Notes: a model not told the origin generated them from the sequence alone. 64,000 nucleotides of DNA from Pseudomonas typographi (GCF_014694385.1 NZ_JAAOCA010000027.1:1-64000); one strand, 5' to 3'; numbered from the stretch's first letter, positions 27,395 through 37,156 are shown. A program made the numbers and translations.

Positions 27395-28723
27395 TCACTG
27401 TAGCCAGGTGCCACGTAGCGAGTGGGGGTGGGCTTCGTCGATGTGCACGTCGGCGAACTGGCCGATCAGGGTTGGGTCGGCACACCTGAAGTTGACGATG
27501 CGGTTGTTACCGGTACGGCCCTGCAATTGGCCCGGGTCGCGCTTTGAAAAATCGGTGACCAGAATGCGCTGGGTGGTCCCGACCATCCGTCGGCTGATCT
27601 CGAAACCCTGCTGGTTCAGCACGTGCTGCAGGCGCGCTAGGCGTTCCTTTTTCACCTCTTCGGGGGTGTCGTCGGCAAGGTCGGCGGCGGGGGTGCCCGG
27701 GCGGCGGCTGTAAACGAACGAAAAGGAAAAATCCATGCCCACGTCGGTCACCAGCTTGAGGGTTTGCTCGAAGTCTTTTTCGGTTTCGCCGGGGAAGCCT
27801 ACGATGAAGTCGGAGCTGATGCAGATGTCTGGCACCGCCGCCTTGAGTTTGCGCAGCTTGGACTTGTATTCGAGGATGGTGTGGTTGCGCTTCATCGCCG
27901 CCAACACCCGGTCGGAGCCGGACTGCACCGGCAGGTGCAGGTGCTTGACCAGCTCGGGCACCTCGGCATGGGCCTGGATCAGGCTTTCGGAAAACTCCAG
28001 CGGGTGCGAGGTGGTGTAGCGGATGCGCTCGATACCCTCGACCGCCGCCACCACGCGGATCAGTTCGGCAAGGTCGGCCAGGCGGCCATCGGCGGTAGCG
28101 CCACGGTAACCGTTGACGTTCTGGCCCAGCAACGTTACTTCGCGCACGCCGTTCTCGGCCAGGTGGATCACCTCGGCGATCACGTCGTCGAACGGCCGGC
28201 TGACCTCCGGGCCTCGGGTGTAGGGCACCACGCAGAAGGTGCAGTACTTGCTGCATCCTTCCATTACCGAAACAAAAGCGGTGGGGCCGTCGATGCGGGG
28301 TTCGGGCAGGTGGTCGAATTTCTCGATCTCGGGGAACGAGATGTCGACCTGGGGCAGCCGCGTGTTGCGTACCGCGTCGATCATTTCTGGCAGCCGGTGC
28401 AGGGTTTGCGGGCCGAACACTACGTCGACGTACGGCGCGCGGTCGCGAATGGCCTGGCCTTCCTGGCTGGCGACGCAGCCGCCGACGGCGATCACCATGT
28501 CGGGCTTGCCCTCTTTGAGTTCGCGCCAACGGCCCAGTTGCGAGAACACCCGGTCTTGTGCCCGCTCGCGGATCGAGCAGGTGTTGAGCAGGATCACGTC
28601 GGCGTCTTCGGCGCGGGCGGTCACCTCCAGGGCTTGGTGTTCACCCAGCAGGTCTACCATGCGCGAGCTGTCGTACTCGTTCATTTGGCAGCCGTGGGTT
28701 TCGATGTAAAGCTTCTTGGCCAT
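27395..28723 (-). CDS. miaB: tRNA-2-methylthio-N6-dimethylallyladenosine synthase
   Basis: A 442-residue radical-SAM methylthiotransferase that modifies A37 of tRNAs reading UNN codons. The MTTase domain (HGCQMNEYDS, further Cys in LNTCSIRE and GGCVASQEG), the radical-SAM cluster CSKYCTFC and a C-terminal TRAM domain are present in order. The ATG at 28723 (MAKKLYIETHGC) is chosen; a 12-residue extension upstream is unlikely. First gene of the miaB-phoH-ybeY-corC-lnt run. Confidence 0.97.
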   Translation of the reverse strand: MAKKLYIETHGCQMNEYDSSRMVDLLGEHQALEVTARAEDADVILLNTCSIRERAQDRVFSQLGRWRELKEGKPDMVIAVGGCVASQEGQAIRDRAPYVDVVFGPQTLHRLPEMIDAVRNTRLPQVDISFPEIEKFDHLPEPRIDGPTAFVSVMEGCSKYCTFCVVPYTRGPEVSRPFDDVIAEVIHLAENGVREVTLLGQNVNGYRGATADGRLADLAELIRVVAAVEGIERIRYTTSHPLEFSESLIQAHAEVPELVKHLHLPVQSGSDRVLAAMKRNHTILEYKSKLRKLKAAVPDICISSDFIVGFPGETEKDFEQTLKLVTDVGMDFSFSFVYSRRPGTPAADLADDTPEEVKKERLARLQHVLNQQGFEISRRMVGTTQRILVTDFSKRDPGQLQGRTGNNRIVNFRCADPTLIGQFADVHIDEAHPHSLRGTWLQ

Positions 28724-28790
28724 TGCACGGATCACAAGCGGTTCCAAAGGACCGGGCATTATAGTGGGGTATGCGCGCGCATCCTAGTGC

Positions 28791-28814
28791 GGTGTTTCAA
28801 GTGTGGTGTTTCAG
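28791..28814. repeat. Two tandem copies of a GGTGTTTCA motif
   Basis: GGTGTTTCA at 28791-28799 and GGTGTTTCAG at 28805-28814, in the divergent gap between miaB and the DUF1820 gene. The second copy continues AAGTTG, as does a variant at 63242. Confidence 0.45.
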
Positions 28815-28817
28815 AAG

Positions 28818-28844
28818 TTGCCTGCCCCGCGGCTGTGGTATGCT
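28818..28844 (+). promoter_or_regulatory. Possible promoter of the DUF1820 gene
   Basis: TTGCCT (28818-28823), a 15-base spacer and TATGCT (28839-28844) preceded by TGG, which fits an extended -10 promoter. It ends 36 bases before the ATG. Confidence 0.4.
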
Positions 28845-28879
28845 GCGCATCCCTTTTACCAGTGGTTTGCAGCTTTACG

Positions 28880-29209
28880 ATGAGCCAACGCCAAACGCCA
28901 ATCTACCGCGTGATCTTCGTTAACCAGGGCCAGGTATTCGAGATGTACGCCCGGCAAATCTTCCAGAGCGACCTATGGGGGTTCTTGGAAATCGAAGAGT
29001 TCGTATTCGGTGAGCGCACGCAAATGATCGTCGACCCCGCCGAAGAAAAGCTCAAGACCCAGTTCGAGGGGGTCAAGCGCAGCTTTGTACCGCTGCACTC
29101 GGTGGTGCGTATCGATGAAGTGGAGCAACTGGGTACGGCAAAGATTTCCGAGGCCAAGGGCGTTGGCAATGTGATGCCCTTTCCAATGCCGGCGCCACCC
29201 AAGGCATAG
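28880..29209 (+). CDS. DUF1820 family protein
   Basis: A 109-residue soluble protein of the DUF1820 family, recognisable from IYRVIFVNQGQVFEMYAR and GFLEIEEFVFGE. No function is known. It is a constant neighbour of miaB in Pseudomonas. The start ATG 28880 (MSQRQTPIYR) matches typical family length; a much longer reading in the same frame upstream runs antisense through miaB and is not real. Confidence 0.88.
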   Translation: MSQRQTPIYRVIFVNQGQVFEMYARQIFQSDLWGFLEIEEFVFGERTQMIVDPAEEKLKTQFEGVKRSFVPLHSVVRIDEVEQLGTAKISEAKGVGNVMPFPMPAPPKA

Positions 29210-29213
29210 CCCC

Positions 29214-29762
29214 TCAAGGCAACGGCGAGAACGGCGTATGGCCGTCGGCTGTTTGTAGCTCCGACAAGTATTTGCGGAAAATCTGCCCCAGCACCTGGGT
29301 GGCGTTGTCGATTTCTTCCTGGCTCATGTGCTCTGCTACTTCGTCAGCGCTGTCCAAGGCGTCTTCGGCGCCATTGACCGCAGCCATTTTCAGCACGATG
29401 TAAGCCTGCACGTTGTTGGCTGGCACCGCCTCGCCATGGAAGAACATCAGCCCCAGGCGGTACTGCGCCTGGGCGTGGCCCTTGAGCGAAGCCTGCTCGA
29501 AGTAGTTCAAGGCCTGGCTGAGGTCTTGTGCGGTGCCCTTACCGTCATAATAGAACGCGCCCAGCTCGTACTGCGCTTGGGCATCGCCTGCCTGCGCCAA
29601 TTGCTGGCAGGCAGCCACCGCCTGCGCAAGGTCGGCGGGCAGGGCGTCGAGGCTGCAACGGCCAGGGGCCGGGATGAGCAACGAGTTCCCGTCTGCGAGA
29701 GCCAGCAGGGGCTGTGCAAGCAACAGGCAGCCCAGTGCAAGGGCGCGGCCGGTGCGGTTCAT
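29214..29762 (-). CDS. Secreted Sel1/TPR-like repeat protein
   Basis: A 182-residue protein with a clear signal peptide (ends LALA-DG) and at least two Sel1-type repeats (AQYELGAFYYDGKG and AQYRLGLMFFHGEAV). Sel1 repeats mediate protein contacts in the periplasm or at the envelope. Its partner is not known. It lies between the DUF1820 gene (convergent) and hemL. Confidence 0.85.
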   Translation of the reverse strand: MNRTGRALALGCLLLAQPLLALADGNSLLIPAPGRCSLDALPADLAQAVAACQQLAQAGDAQAQYELGAFYYDGKGTAQDLSQALNYFEQASLKGHAQAQYRLGLMFFHGEAVPANNVQAYIVLKMAAVNGAEDALDSADEVAEHMSQEEIDNATQVLGQIFRKYLSELQTADGHTPFSPLP

Positions 29763-29883
29763 GGGGATTGCGGTACCTCTGCGCAGTGGCGCTTGGCCAC
29801 CCTGGGATCACTTCACTACATTATGGAATAAGCCAGGGGGCGCTTACAAAGTGTTTACCCGGTTTTTTGCCCTGTAGGCCGCA

Positions 29884-29905
29884 GCCGGCGCCATAGTGCG
29901 CCGGC
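29884..29905 (-). other. Hairpin downstream of hemL
   Basis: Perfect eight-base stem GCCGGCGC / GCGCCGGC with a six-base loop, ten bases after the hemL stop. No T-run follows on the hemL strand, so it is at best a weak terminator or an mRNA-end stabiliser. Confidence 0.4.
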
Positions 29906-29915
29906 CCACTGCGCA

Positions 29916-31196
29916 TTATACGGCCGCGAACGCGCGCTCCGCGGCCGCCAGGGTGATCGCCAGTTCTGCTTCGCCGTGGGCGATCGACGTAAAACCGGCC
30001 TCGAACGCGCTGGGCGCCAGGTACACGCCACCGGCGAGCATGAGGTGGAAGAACCGTTTGAAACGTTCGGCATCACTGGCCATCACGTCGTCGAACGTGA
30101 CGATATCGTCGGCACCGCTGAAGTAAAGGCCGAACATGCCACCGGCCTGGGTGGTCACGAACGGCACGCCGGCAGCGTCGGCGCGTTGCTGCAGGCCATC
30201 GAGCATGCGCGCGGTATAGGCATTGAGCTGCTCGTGGAACCCGGGCTGGCTGATCAGGCGCAGGGTGGCCAGGCCGGCCGCCATGGCCAGCGGGTTGCCC
30301 GAGAGGGTGCCGGCTTGGTACACCGGCCCCAGTGGCGCGATGTGCGACATGATCTGCCGTTTGCCGCCGAAGCAGCCGACCGGCATGCCGCCGCCGATGA
30401 TCTTGCCGAAGGTCGAGAGGTCTGGGACTACGCCATAATGGGCCTGGGCACCGCCAAGTGCCACGCGAAAGCCGGTCATGACCTCGTCGAAGATCAGCAC
30501 TACGCCATGCTGGTCGCACAACCGGCGCAGGCCCTGCAGAAAACCAGGCGCCGGTGGCACGCAGTTCATGTTGCCGGCCACCGGCTCGACGATGATGCAC
30601 GCCACCTCGTCGCCGACACTGGCAAGCGTTTTTTCGACTTCGGCCAGGTCGTTGAAGGCAAGCGTCAACGTGTGCTGGGCAAATGCCGCCGGCACGCCGG
30701 GGGAGCTGGGCACCCCCAGTGTCAGTGCGCCGGAACCGGCCTTGACCAGCAGGCTGTCGGAGTGGCCATGGTAGCAACCTTCGAACTTGATGATGCTGTC
30801 GCGGCCGGTAAAGCCGCGGGCCAAGCGAATGGCACTCATGGTCGCCTCGGTGCCGGAACTGACCATGCGCACCATTTCCATCGACGGCACCAGGCTGCAC
30901 ACCAAATCTGCCATGTCGGTTTCAAGCGCAGTGGGGGCGCCATACGAAAGCCCATGTTCCAGCTGGCGGCGCACGGCGTCGAGCACATCGGGGTGGCTGT
31001 GGCCGAGAATCATCGGGCCCCAGGAACCCACGTAGTCGACATAGCGCTTGTCGTCTTCATCGACCACGTAGGCGCCTTGGGCATGCTTGAAGAACAGCGG
31101 GGTGCCGCCGACGCTCTTGAACGCGCGCACGGGCGAGTTGACCCCGCCGGGGATGTGTTTTTGCGCTTGTTCGAACAGGGTTTCGGAACGGGACAT
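29916..31196 (-). CDS. hemL: Glutamate-1-semialdehyde 2,1-aminomutase
   Basis: A 426-residue PLP enzyme that makes 5-aminolevulinate for haem. The N-terminus (MSRSETLFEQAQKHIPGGVNSPVR) and the PLP lysine in STFGKIIGGGMP are typical. The start at 31196 is favoured over an in-frame ATG at 31226. It follows thiE by 48 bases in the thiD-thiE-hemL order seen in Pseudomonas. Confidence 0.97.
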   Translation of the reverse strand: MSRSETLFEQAQKHIPGGVNSPVRAFKSVGGTPLFFKHAQGAYVVDEDDKRYVDYVGSWGPMILGHSHPDVLDAVRRQLEHGLSYGAPTALETDMADLVCSLVPSMEMVRMVSSGTEATMSAIRLARGFTGRDSIIKFEGCYHGHSDSLLVKAGSGALTLGVPSSPGVPAAFAQHTLTLAFNDLAEVEKTLASVGDEVACIIVEPVAGNMNCVPPAPGFLQGLRRLCDQHGVVLIFDEVMTGFRVALGGAQAHYGVVPDLSTFGKIIGGGMPVGCFGGKRQIMSHIAPLGPVYQAGTLSGNPLAMAAGLATLRLISQPGFHEQLNAYTARMLDGLQQRADAAGVPFVTTQAGGMFGLYFSGADDIVTFDDVMASDAERFKRFFHLMLAGGVYLAPSAFEAGFTSIAHGEAELAITLAAAERAFAAV

Positions 31197-31244
31197 GGCA
31201 GTTACTCTCAGAAAACGGGAAGGCATGTACGCAATGGCGCCACA

Positions 31245-31868
31245 CTACAGGCCCAGCAGGGCATTGAAGGCGCGGGCCCGGCGGGTCACGTCCTGGGGCG
31301 TATCAGCGTTGAACAGGCCGCCGACCACGGCCAGTAGGTCGGCGCCGCGCTCGACCAGCGGCGCGGCGTTGTCTACGGTGATCCCGCCGATCACGCAAAT
31401 GGGCAGTTTCAGTTCGCGGCGCGCCTGTACCAACACATCCAGCGAGGCCGGCGCCGCATCGGGTTTGGTGGCAGACTCGAAAAAACGCCCGAAGGCGACA
31501 TAGCTGGCGCCTTGGGCGGCGGCTTGGCGGGCAAGCTCCAGGCTGGCATGGCAGGTGGCGCCGATGATCGCCTCGCGCCCCAGCAGGGTGCGCGCGGCCG
31601 GCAGCGGGCCGTCGGTTTGCCCCAGGTGCACGCCCACGCCCAGCTTGGCGGCAAGCTCGGCGTCGTCGTTGATCAATAGCTGCGCCTTATAGGGCTCGCA
31701 AAGTTTCATCAAGGCGCTGGCCTCGCGTAACCGGCGCGAAGCATCTTGGCTTTTGTCACGGTACTGCAGCAGCGCCAAGCCGCCATCCAGGGCCGCCTGC
31801 ACGTAGCTCAAATAGCGATTGGCGAGCAGGGCGTGATCGGTAACGGCATACAAGCCACGGCGTTTCAT
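31245..31868 (-). CDS. thiE: Thiamine-phosphate synthase
   Basis: A 207-residue TIM-barrel enzyme that joins the pyrimidine and thiazole halves of thiamine. Family motifs GLYAVTD, LQYRDKS, LLINDDAELA, GVHLGQTDG and CVIGGITVDNA are present. The start at 31868 (MKRRGLYAVTD) is chosen over an extension to 31901 that runs into the thiD end. No TPP riboswitch is seen ahead of thiD. Confidence 0.96.
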   Translation of the reverse strand: MKRRGLYAVTDHALLANRYLSYVQAALDGGLALLQYRDKSQDASRRLREASALMKLCEPYKAQLLINDDAELAAKLGVGVHLGQTDGPLPAARTLLGREAIIGATCHASLELARQAAAQGASYVAFGRFFESATKPDAAPASLDVLVQARRELKLPICVIGGITVDNAAPLVERGADLLAVVGGLFNADTPQDVTRRARAFNALLGL

Positions 31869-31891
31869 CGGGGGCACCTCACTGGGCCGTA

Positions 31892-32689
31892 TCAGCTGCA
31901 AAAATCCAGCGGCAACCGGCGCGGCACGTATTGGCCTTTGCCCAGTCGCTCGGCGTCACGCAGGGTGCGCCAGGTGTAGTCCAGGGCTGCCGTTACAGCG
32001 CCCTGAAGCGCTTGGCCAAGTGCCAGGCGGCCGGCCACGGCACTGGCCAGTGTGCACCCTGAGCCATGGTAGCTGCCCGGCAGGCGCTGGCAAGTCGATA
32101 GCTGGCGCAACCCATCGCGGCCGTACAAGCGGTTGTGAATCTCGCTTTCGTCGCCATGGCCGCCGGTGATCAACACATGCTGGCAATACCGCAACAGCGT
32201 TTGTGCGCATTGGTCGGCGCTGCCCTCGGGCAGTTCGGCCAGGATACGCGCCTCCGGCAGGTTGGGCGTGGCGAGGGTGGCCAATGGCAGCAGTTTTTCG
32301 CGAATGGCGTAGCCGACTTCATCCTTGCCCAGCCGCCCGCCGCCACCGGCTTGCAACACCGGGTCGCAGACCACCGGGATATGCCGGTTGGCGCTGATGA
32401 TCTCGGCTACGGTATCCACCATTTCCACCGAGCCGAGCATGCCCAGCTTGATGGCGGCCACCGAAGAGTCGGCCAATACCGCGTGGGCCTGGGCCAGTAC
32501 CCATTCGCGGTCGAGCATACGAAAGGCGCTAACGTTCACGGTGTCTTGCACGGTCAAGGCGGTGACCGCTGGCGCGGCATGGCAGCCTTGTGCGATCAGG
32601 GCTTCGATGTCGGCTTGCAGACCGGCGCCCCCACTGGGGTCATGGCCAGACAAACAAAGCACAACGGGGCGGGAGGCATATGTATTCAT
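31892..32689 (-). CDS. thiD: Hydroxymethylpyrimidine/phosphomethylpyrimidine kinase
   Basis: A 265-residue ribokinase-fold kinase of thiamine pyrimidine synthesis. It carries the SGHDPSGGAGLQADIEA motif and the GSGCTLASAVAG anion-hole motif with the catalytic region near the C-terminus. ATG 32689 is preferred over 32710. It is divergent from ladS across a 273-base gap. Confidence 0.95.
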   Translation of the reverse strand: MNTYASRPVVLCLSGHDPSGGAGLQADIEALIAQGCHAAPAVTALTVQDTVNVSAFRMLDREWVLAQAHAVLADSSVAAIKLGMLGSVEMVDTVAEIISANRHIPVVCDPVLQAGGGGRLGKDEVGYAIREKLLPLATLATPNLPEARILAELPEGSADQCAQTLLRYCQHVLITGGHGDESEIHNRLYGRDGLRQLSTCQRLPGSYHGSGCTLASAVAGRLALGQALQGAVTAALDYTWRTLRDAERLGKGQYVPRRLPLDFCS

Positions 32690-32962
32690 GGGCGGCGAGC
32701 TTACCACCAAACCCGCGAGCCGGGCACGTGCTGGTGGTGGGGCGGTAGCTCGCCGTGCTCGGCGCGAACGTACCTGTTAACGACAATATAAATGCTGAAA
32801 TCGCCATTGCAGAGCCTTGCGCGTGCTTTGTAACCTGCTTCGTACATAATGGCTCAGGGCTATGCTAGGATGCTGCGATACCGATAACAGGCATGCCGTT
32901 GCGCCGTCTCTAGGGAAATGGGGGCTTCCCGGCGTTCAGCGGCCAAGTCAGGCTGGGGCTCC

Positions 32963-35359
32963 ATGCGCTACCTCTTCATTTTATTGCTGGGCTGGTTGCC
33001 GATGGTAGCCGCGGCGGTCGATTTCGATGAGTCGACCCGTACCCTGCCCCTAGGCCGTACCATGCAGGTGCTCGAAGACCCTTCCGCCGCGGCGACCATC
33101 GGCCAGGTGGTGGCCGCGGCGAAGGCGGGCAAGCTGCACACCAACACCAGCGATGTGCTCAACGCCGGGTATTCCACCTCGGCATTCTGGGTTCGCTTGC
33201 AACTGCGTTATCAGCCCACCACCGCGCAGGCGGGCGTTCGCCATTGGCTTCTGGAACTGGCATACCCGCCGTTGGACCATGTAGACCTGTACCTGGCCGG
33301 TACCGATGGGCGTTTCCAGTTGGCCCAACGTACCGGTGACCAACTGCCATGGGCCAGCCGGCCGATCCGCCAGAACACTTACGTGTTCGACTTGCCCTTC
33401 GAGCCCGGGCAAGAAAAAATCGTGTACCTGCGGGTACAGAGTGAAGGCTCGGTACAGGTGCCACTGGCGCTATGGTCGCCTACGGCCTACCTCGAAGATC
33501 AGCCGGTGCGCCTGTATGTGTTGGGGATGATCTACGGCGTGCTGCTGGTGATGGTGGTCTACAACCTGTTCATTTACCTGAGCGTGCGTGACACCAGCTA
33601 CCTCTATTACATCCTTTATATCGGCTCGTTCGGCTTGTACCAGGTGTCGGTCAACGGCGCCGGTGTAGAGTTTTTATGGCCCAACAACCCGTGGTGGGCC
33701 AACACGGCCACGCCGTTTCTGATCGGCGCTGCCAGCTTTTTTGGTTGCCAGTTCACCCGTAGTTTCTTACGCACGCCGCAGTACAGCCGCTGGGGTGACC
33801 GCTTGCTCAAGGGGTTGATGGCCTGGGCCGTACTGGTGATGGTACTGGCGCTGGCTGCGGGCTATGCGCTGTCGTTGCGTTTGGCCACCGCGTTGGCGCT
33901 GGTGTTTACCCTGATGATCTTCTGCACCGGCGCGCTTGCCTGGTGGCGCGGCCTGCGCCAGGCGCGGTATTTCATGATCGCCTGGACGGCCTTCTTGCTC
34001 GGGGGGGTGGTCAACACCTTGATGGTCATCGGCTTGTTGCCGAACATGTTCCTGACCATGTACGCCAGCCAACTGGGTTCGGCGCTGGAAGTGGCCTTGC
34101 TGTCGTTGGCCTTGGCCGACCGCATCAACCAAATGCGTGAACAGCAAGCCCAGGTGTTGCGTGAGGCAAGCCAGAAGCTCGAAGCCATGAACCAGCAGTT
34201 GTCGGTCAGCAACCACCTCAAGGACGAGTTCCTCGCCACCCTCACCCACGAACTGCGTACCCCCATGAACGGCGTGATCGGCTCGCTGGAGCTGATGCAA
34301 ACCGTGCCCATGGACGCGGAAATGTCGCAATACCAACACACCGCCACCCATTCGGCCCGCGACATGATGCGTATGATCGACGACATCCTGACCCTTTCTG
34401 AACTGCAAGCCGGGCGCCTGCTGTCGCACAATGAGCCGTTTCGCCTGCGGGCGCTGCTCGAAAGCCTACAGATGCAGTACATCGGCAGCGCTGAGCGCAA
34501 GGGCCTAGCCTTCACCGTGAACGTAGGGCCTGGCTTGCCGGAGCGCCTATGCGGCGATTCGAAAAAACTGGCCATGGCCATTGGCTGTTTGCTCGACAAC
34601 GCCATCAAGTTCACTGCCCGCGGCGGCGTGACACTGGCGGTGGAAAGCGCTGGCAGCGACGCCCAAGCAGTGGCCTTGAAGTGCTCGGTGGCCGATACCG
34701 GCATCGGTTTCGATTTTAGTGACGAGGCGCTGTACCAGCGCTTTTACCAATTGGACGGTTCGACCACCCGCGAACATGGGGGCCTGGGTATCGGCCTTGC
34801 GATTTGCCGGCAGTTGGTCGCCCTGTTGGGGGGGCGCTTGCACCACCGCTCCGTGCCCGGCGAGGGTAGCCGCTTCGAGATCGACATCCCGCTTGCCCAG
34901 GTACAAGGCGATGCACTGCCGGCACCGGCGGGGCGCCTTGGCCAACCTATCGCCCATCGCCCCGCGCAAGGGTGCACCGTGATGTTGCTCGATGATCAAA
35001 GCATCGAACAACTGCTGTTGCGTGGCATGCTGCTGAAGTGGGGATACCGGGTGCGTACCGTGGAGGGCCTGGATGCCGCCCTTGCGCTGTTAACGAGCGA
35101 GCCGGTAGACGTGGCCATACTCGATGCCCAAGCGCTGGCGGCTGATTTGGCTGGCACCGCGCAGCGTTTGCGCCAGGCACGGCCCCAGGCGCCGCCGGCG
35201 CTGGTGGTTCTCGCAGGGGGCAACGGCCAATGGCTTGGCTTGTGCGAGGGCGCTGGGCTGCGGCACGTGCTGCAGCGGCCGGTGCGTTTCGATGAACTGC
35301 ACGCCGTGCTGCAGGGCGCCCTGATGGGCGAGCCGGCACGGGAAATCGCCAGCGCCTGA
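32963..35359 (+). CDS. ladS: LadS-type hybrid sensor histidine kinase
   Basis: A 798-residue sensor like P. aeruginosa LadS, which feeds the Gac/Rsm switch toward sessile life. Layout: signal peptide (1-18), periplasmic 7TMR-DISM extracellular domain (about 25-170), seven membrane helices (about 185-390), coiled linker, HisKA with H-box FLATLTHELRTP (His about 429), HATPase with DNAIKF, DTGIG and GLGIGLAI, and a C-terminal receiver (about 670-790). The receiver keeps the acidic pair and the acceptor Asp (about 721, in AILDAQ) but has Ala/Gly where Thr/Ser is expected and Arg (QRPV) in place of the conserved Lys. The thiD neighbourhood also matches ladS. The start at ATG 32963 gives a proper signal peptide. 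Confidence 0.9.
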   Translation: MRYLFILLLGWLPMVAAAVDFDESTRTLPLGRTMQVLEDPSAAATIGQVVAAAKAGKLHTNTSDVLNAGYSTSAFWVRLQLRYQPTTAQAGVRHWLLELAYPPLDHVDLYLAGTDGRFQLAQRTGDQLPWASRPIRQNTYVFDLPFEPGQEKIVYLRVQSEGSVQVPLALWSPTAYLEDQPVRLYVLGMIYGVLLVMVVYNLFIYLSVRDTSYLYYILYIGSFGLYQVSVNGAGVEFLWPNNPWWANTATPFLIGAASFFGCQFTRSFLRTPQYSRWGDRLLKGLMAWAVLVMVLALAAGYALSLRLATALALVFTLMIFCTGALAWWRGLRQARYFMIAWTAFLLGGVVNTLMVIGLLPNMFLTMYASQLGSALEVALLSLALADRINQMREQQAQVLREASQKLEAMNQQLSVSNHLKDEFLATLTHELRTPMNGVIGSLELMQTVPMDAEMSQYQHTATHSARDMMRMIDDILTLSELQAGRLLSHNEPFRLRALLESLQMQYIGSAERKGLAFTVNVGPGLPERLCGDSKKLAMAIGCLLDNAIKFTARGGVTLAVESAGSDAQAVALKCSVADTGIGFDFSDEALYQRFYQLDGSTTREHGGLGIGLAICRQLVALLGGRLHHRSVPGEGSRFEIDIPLAQVQGDALPAPAGRLGQPIAHRPAQGCTVMLLDDQSIEQLLLRGMLLKWGYRVRTVEGLDAALALLTSEPVDVAILDAQALAADLAGTAQRLRQARPQAPPALVVLAGGNGQWLGLCEGAGLRHVLQRPVRFDELHAVLQGALMGEPAREIASA

Positions 35360-35437
35360 GGCCGGTTTGCCGCTTGGTGAAGCGGCCGAGCCCGTGCTTC
35401 ACTCAAGGGCAACCCATAGCTGCCTTGAGGAGGTTCC

Positions 35438-37084
35438 ATGGAACTGCGCGCCTTTGCCGAAACCCATGTGGTGACCAACCAGCCACCGCCTCTGGAGGGC
35501 TGCAACCTGTATCGCGTCGACCTGCCGTTACGCCAGTGGCTGCGGCGCTTCGGCGGTGGTTGGGCCGAACCGCGCATCGATGCCTATGGTGCGCTGGCCG
35601 GTGGTCCGTTGGCGGCGGCGGGGTTTCTGGCCAATGCCCACCCGCCGGTATTCCACAGCCACGATCGCCAAGGCCACCGCATCGATTGGGTTGAGTTTCA
35701 CCCGGCCTACCACCAACTGATGAAAACCGCCGTCGAGCACGGCCTGCCCTCATTGCCCTGGGCCGAGCCGCAGCCCGGTGCCCATGTGGCACGGGCGGCA
35801 CTGACCTACCTGCACACCCAGGCCGAACCGGGCAGTGGTTGCCCGCTGACCATGACCTTTGCCTGCGTACCGGCGTTGCGCCGGCAGCCGGGGCTGGCCA
35901 AACAGTGGTTGCCCAAGGTGCTCGCCCGTGAATACGACCCGCGCAACGTGCCGATGGCCGAAAAGGCCGGCGTCACGATTGGCATGGCGATGACCGAGAA
36001 GCAAGGTGGCACCGATGTGCGCGCCAATACCACCCGCGCTTATGCGGTGGGCCAGGCCGGCCCGGGCGAGGCATACGAGTTGCTGGGGCATAAATGGTTC
36101 TGCTCGGCGCCCATGTGTGACGCCTTCCTCACCCTGGCCCAGACCGAACGCGGGCTGGGTTGCTTTTTATTGCCCCGCCACCGCCCCGACGGCAGCCGCA
36201 ACGAGTTTTATATCCAACGGCTCAAGGACAAACTGGGTAACCGCGCCAATGCCTCCAGCGAGGTCGAGCTGCGCGGGGCCTTGGCTTGGTTGGTGGGGGA
36301 GGAGGGGCGCGGTGTGGCGACCATCATCGAAATGGTGGCAATGACCCGTTTCGATTGCATGGTTGGCTCCAGCGCGCTGATGCGCCAGGGCTTGACCCAG
36401 GCGCTGCACCACTGTGCCTACCGCCAAGTGGGGGGGCGGGTGTTGGCCGAGCAGCCGCTGATGCAGAACGTACTGGCCGACCTTGCCCTGGAAAGCGAGG
36501 CGGCCCTGGCGTTGAGCCTGCGCATGGGCCAGGCGCTGGACAACCCAGCCGATGAGCACCAGACCTTGTTCGCCCGGCTGGTGACCGCGGTGGGCAAATA
36601 CTGGATTTGCAAGCGCGCCCCGGCGATGTTGGTGGAAGCCGCCGAATGCCTGGGTGGCACGGGTTACATCGAAGACAGCGTGTTACCGCGCCTGTACCGT
36701 GAAGCACCGGTGAATTCAATTTGGGAAGGCTCAGGTAATGTGCAGTGCCTGGACGTACTGCGTGCATTGGCAAAAGAGCCCGGCGTGCGCGACGCACTTT
36801 TCCACGAACTGGGCGACGGCCACGGCGAGCGCCGCTTGCTGGCGGCGATTGAGCAACTTAAGGCGCAACTGGCCGACACCGAAGGCGCCCAATACCGTGC
36901 CCGGCAACTGACCGAAAGCATCGCCCTTGCCTTGCAGGCCAAGCTGCTGCTTGAAGCGGGTAACAGCGAAGTGAGCGATGCGTTCATCGCCAGCCGCTTG
37001 GCCGGCAGTGGCCGGGCATTTGGGGCCCTGCCCCGAGGGCTCGCCGTGCCGCAATTGGTGGCCCGCTCAAGCCCCGGGGTTTAA
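35438..37084 (+). CDS. AidB-like acyl-CoA dehydrogenase family protein
   Basis: A 548-residue flavoprotein of the AidB branch of acyl-CoA dehydrogenases. Visible features are TNQPPPLEGCNLY at the N-terminus, MAMTEKQGGTDVRANTT (flavin-binding region), LLGHKWFCSAPMCD, and the C-terminal ECLGGTGYIEDS with the EGSGNVQCLDVLR stretch. E. coli AidB is induced by alkylation and binds DNA; whether this copy does so or is a metabolic dehydrogenase is open. GAGG ribosome site. It follows ladS by 78 bases. Confidence 0.9.
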   Translation: MELRAFAETHVVTNQPPPLEGCNLYRVDLPLRQWLRRFGGGWAEPRIDAYGALAGGPLAAAGFLANAHPPVFHSHDRQGHRIDWVEFHPAYHQLMKTAVEHGLPSLPWAEPQPGAHVARAALTYLHTQAEPGSGCPLTMTFACVPALRRQPGLAKQWLPKVLAREYDPRNVPMAEKAGVTIGMAMTEKQGGTDVRANTTRAYAVGQAGPGEAYELLGHKWFCSAPMCDAFLTLAQTERGLGCFLLPRHRPDGSRNEFYIQRLKDKLGNRANASSEVELRGALAWLVGEEGRGVATIIEMVAMTRFDCMVGSSALMRQGLTQALHHCAYRQVGGRVLAEQPLMQNVLADLALESEAALALSLRMGQALDNPADEHQTLFARLVTAVGKYWICKRAPAMLVEAAECLGGTGYIEDSVLPRLYREAPVNSIWEGSGNVQCLDVLRALAKEPGVRDALFHELGDGHGERRLLAAIEQLKAQLADTEGAQYRARQLTESIALALQAKLLLEAGNSEVSDAFIASRLAGSGRAFGALPRGLAVPQLVARSSPGV

Positions 37085-37156
37085 GCCACGCCAAAGGTGC
37101 CTTTGCAACATATTGCAGGCAAGATGAACGGGTGCCAGATCAGAAGGACGCTTATC

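Noticed and set aside
32690..32962. A TPP riboswitch expected ahead of thiD
   Set aside because: The CTGAGA and ACCC-TGAACCTGA core pieces of the THI box are absent in this gap on the thiD strand.
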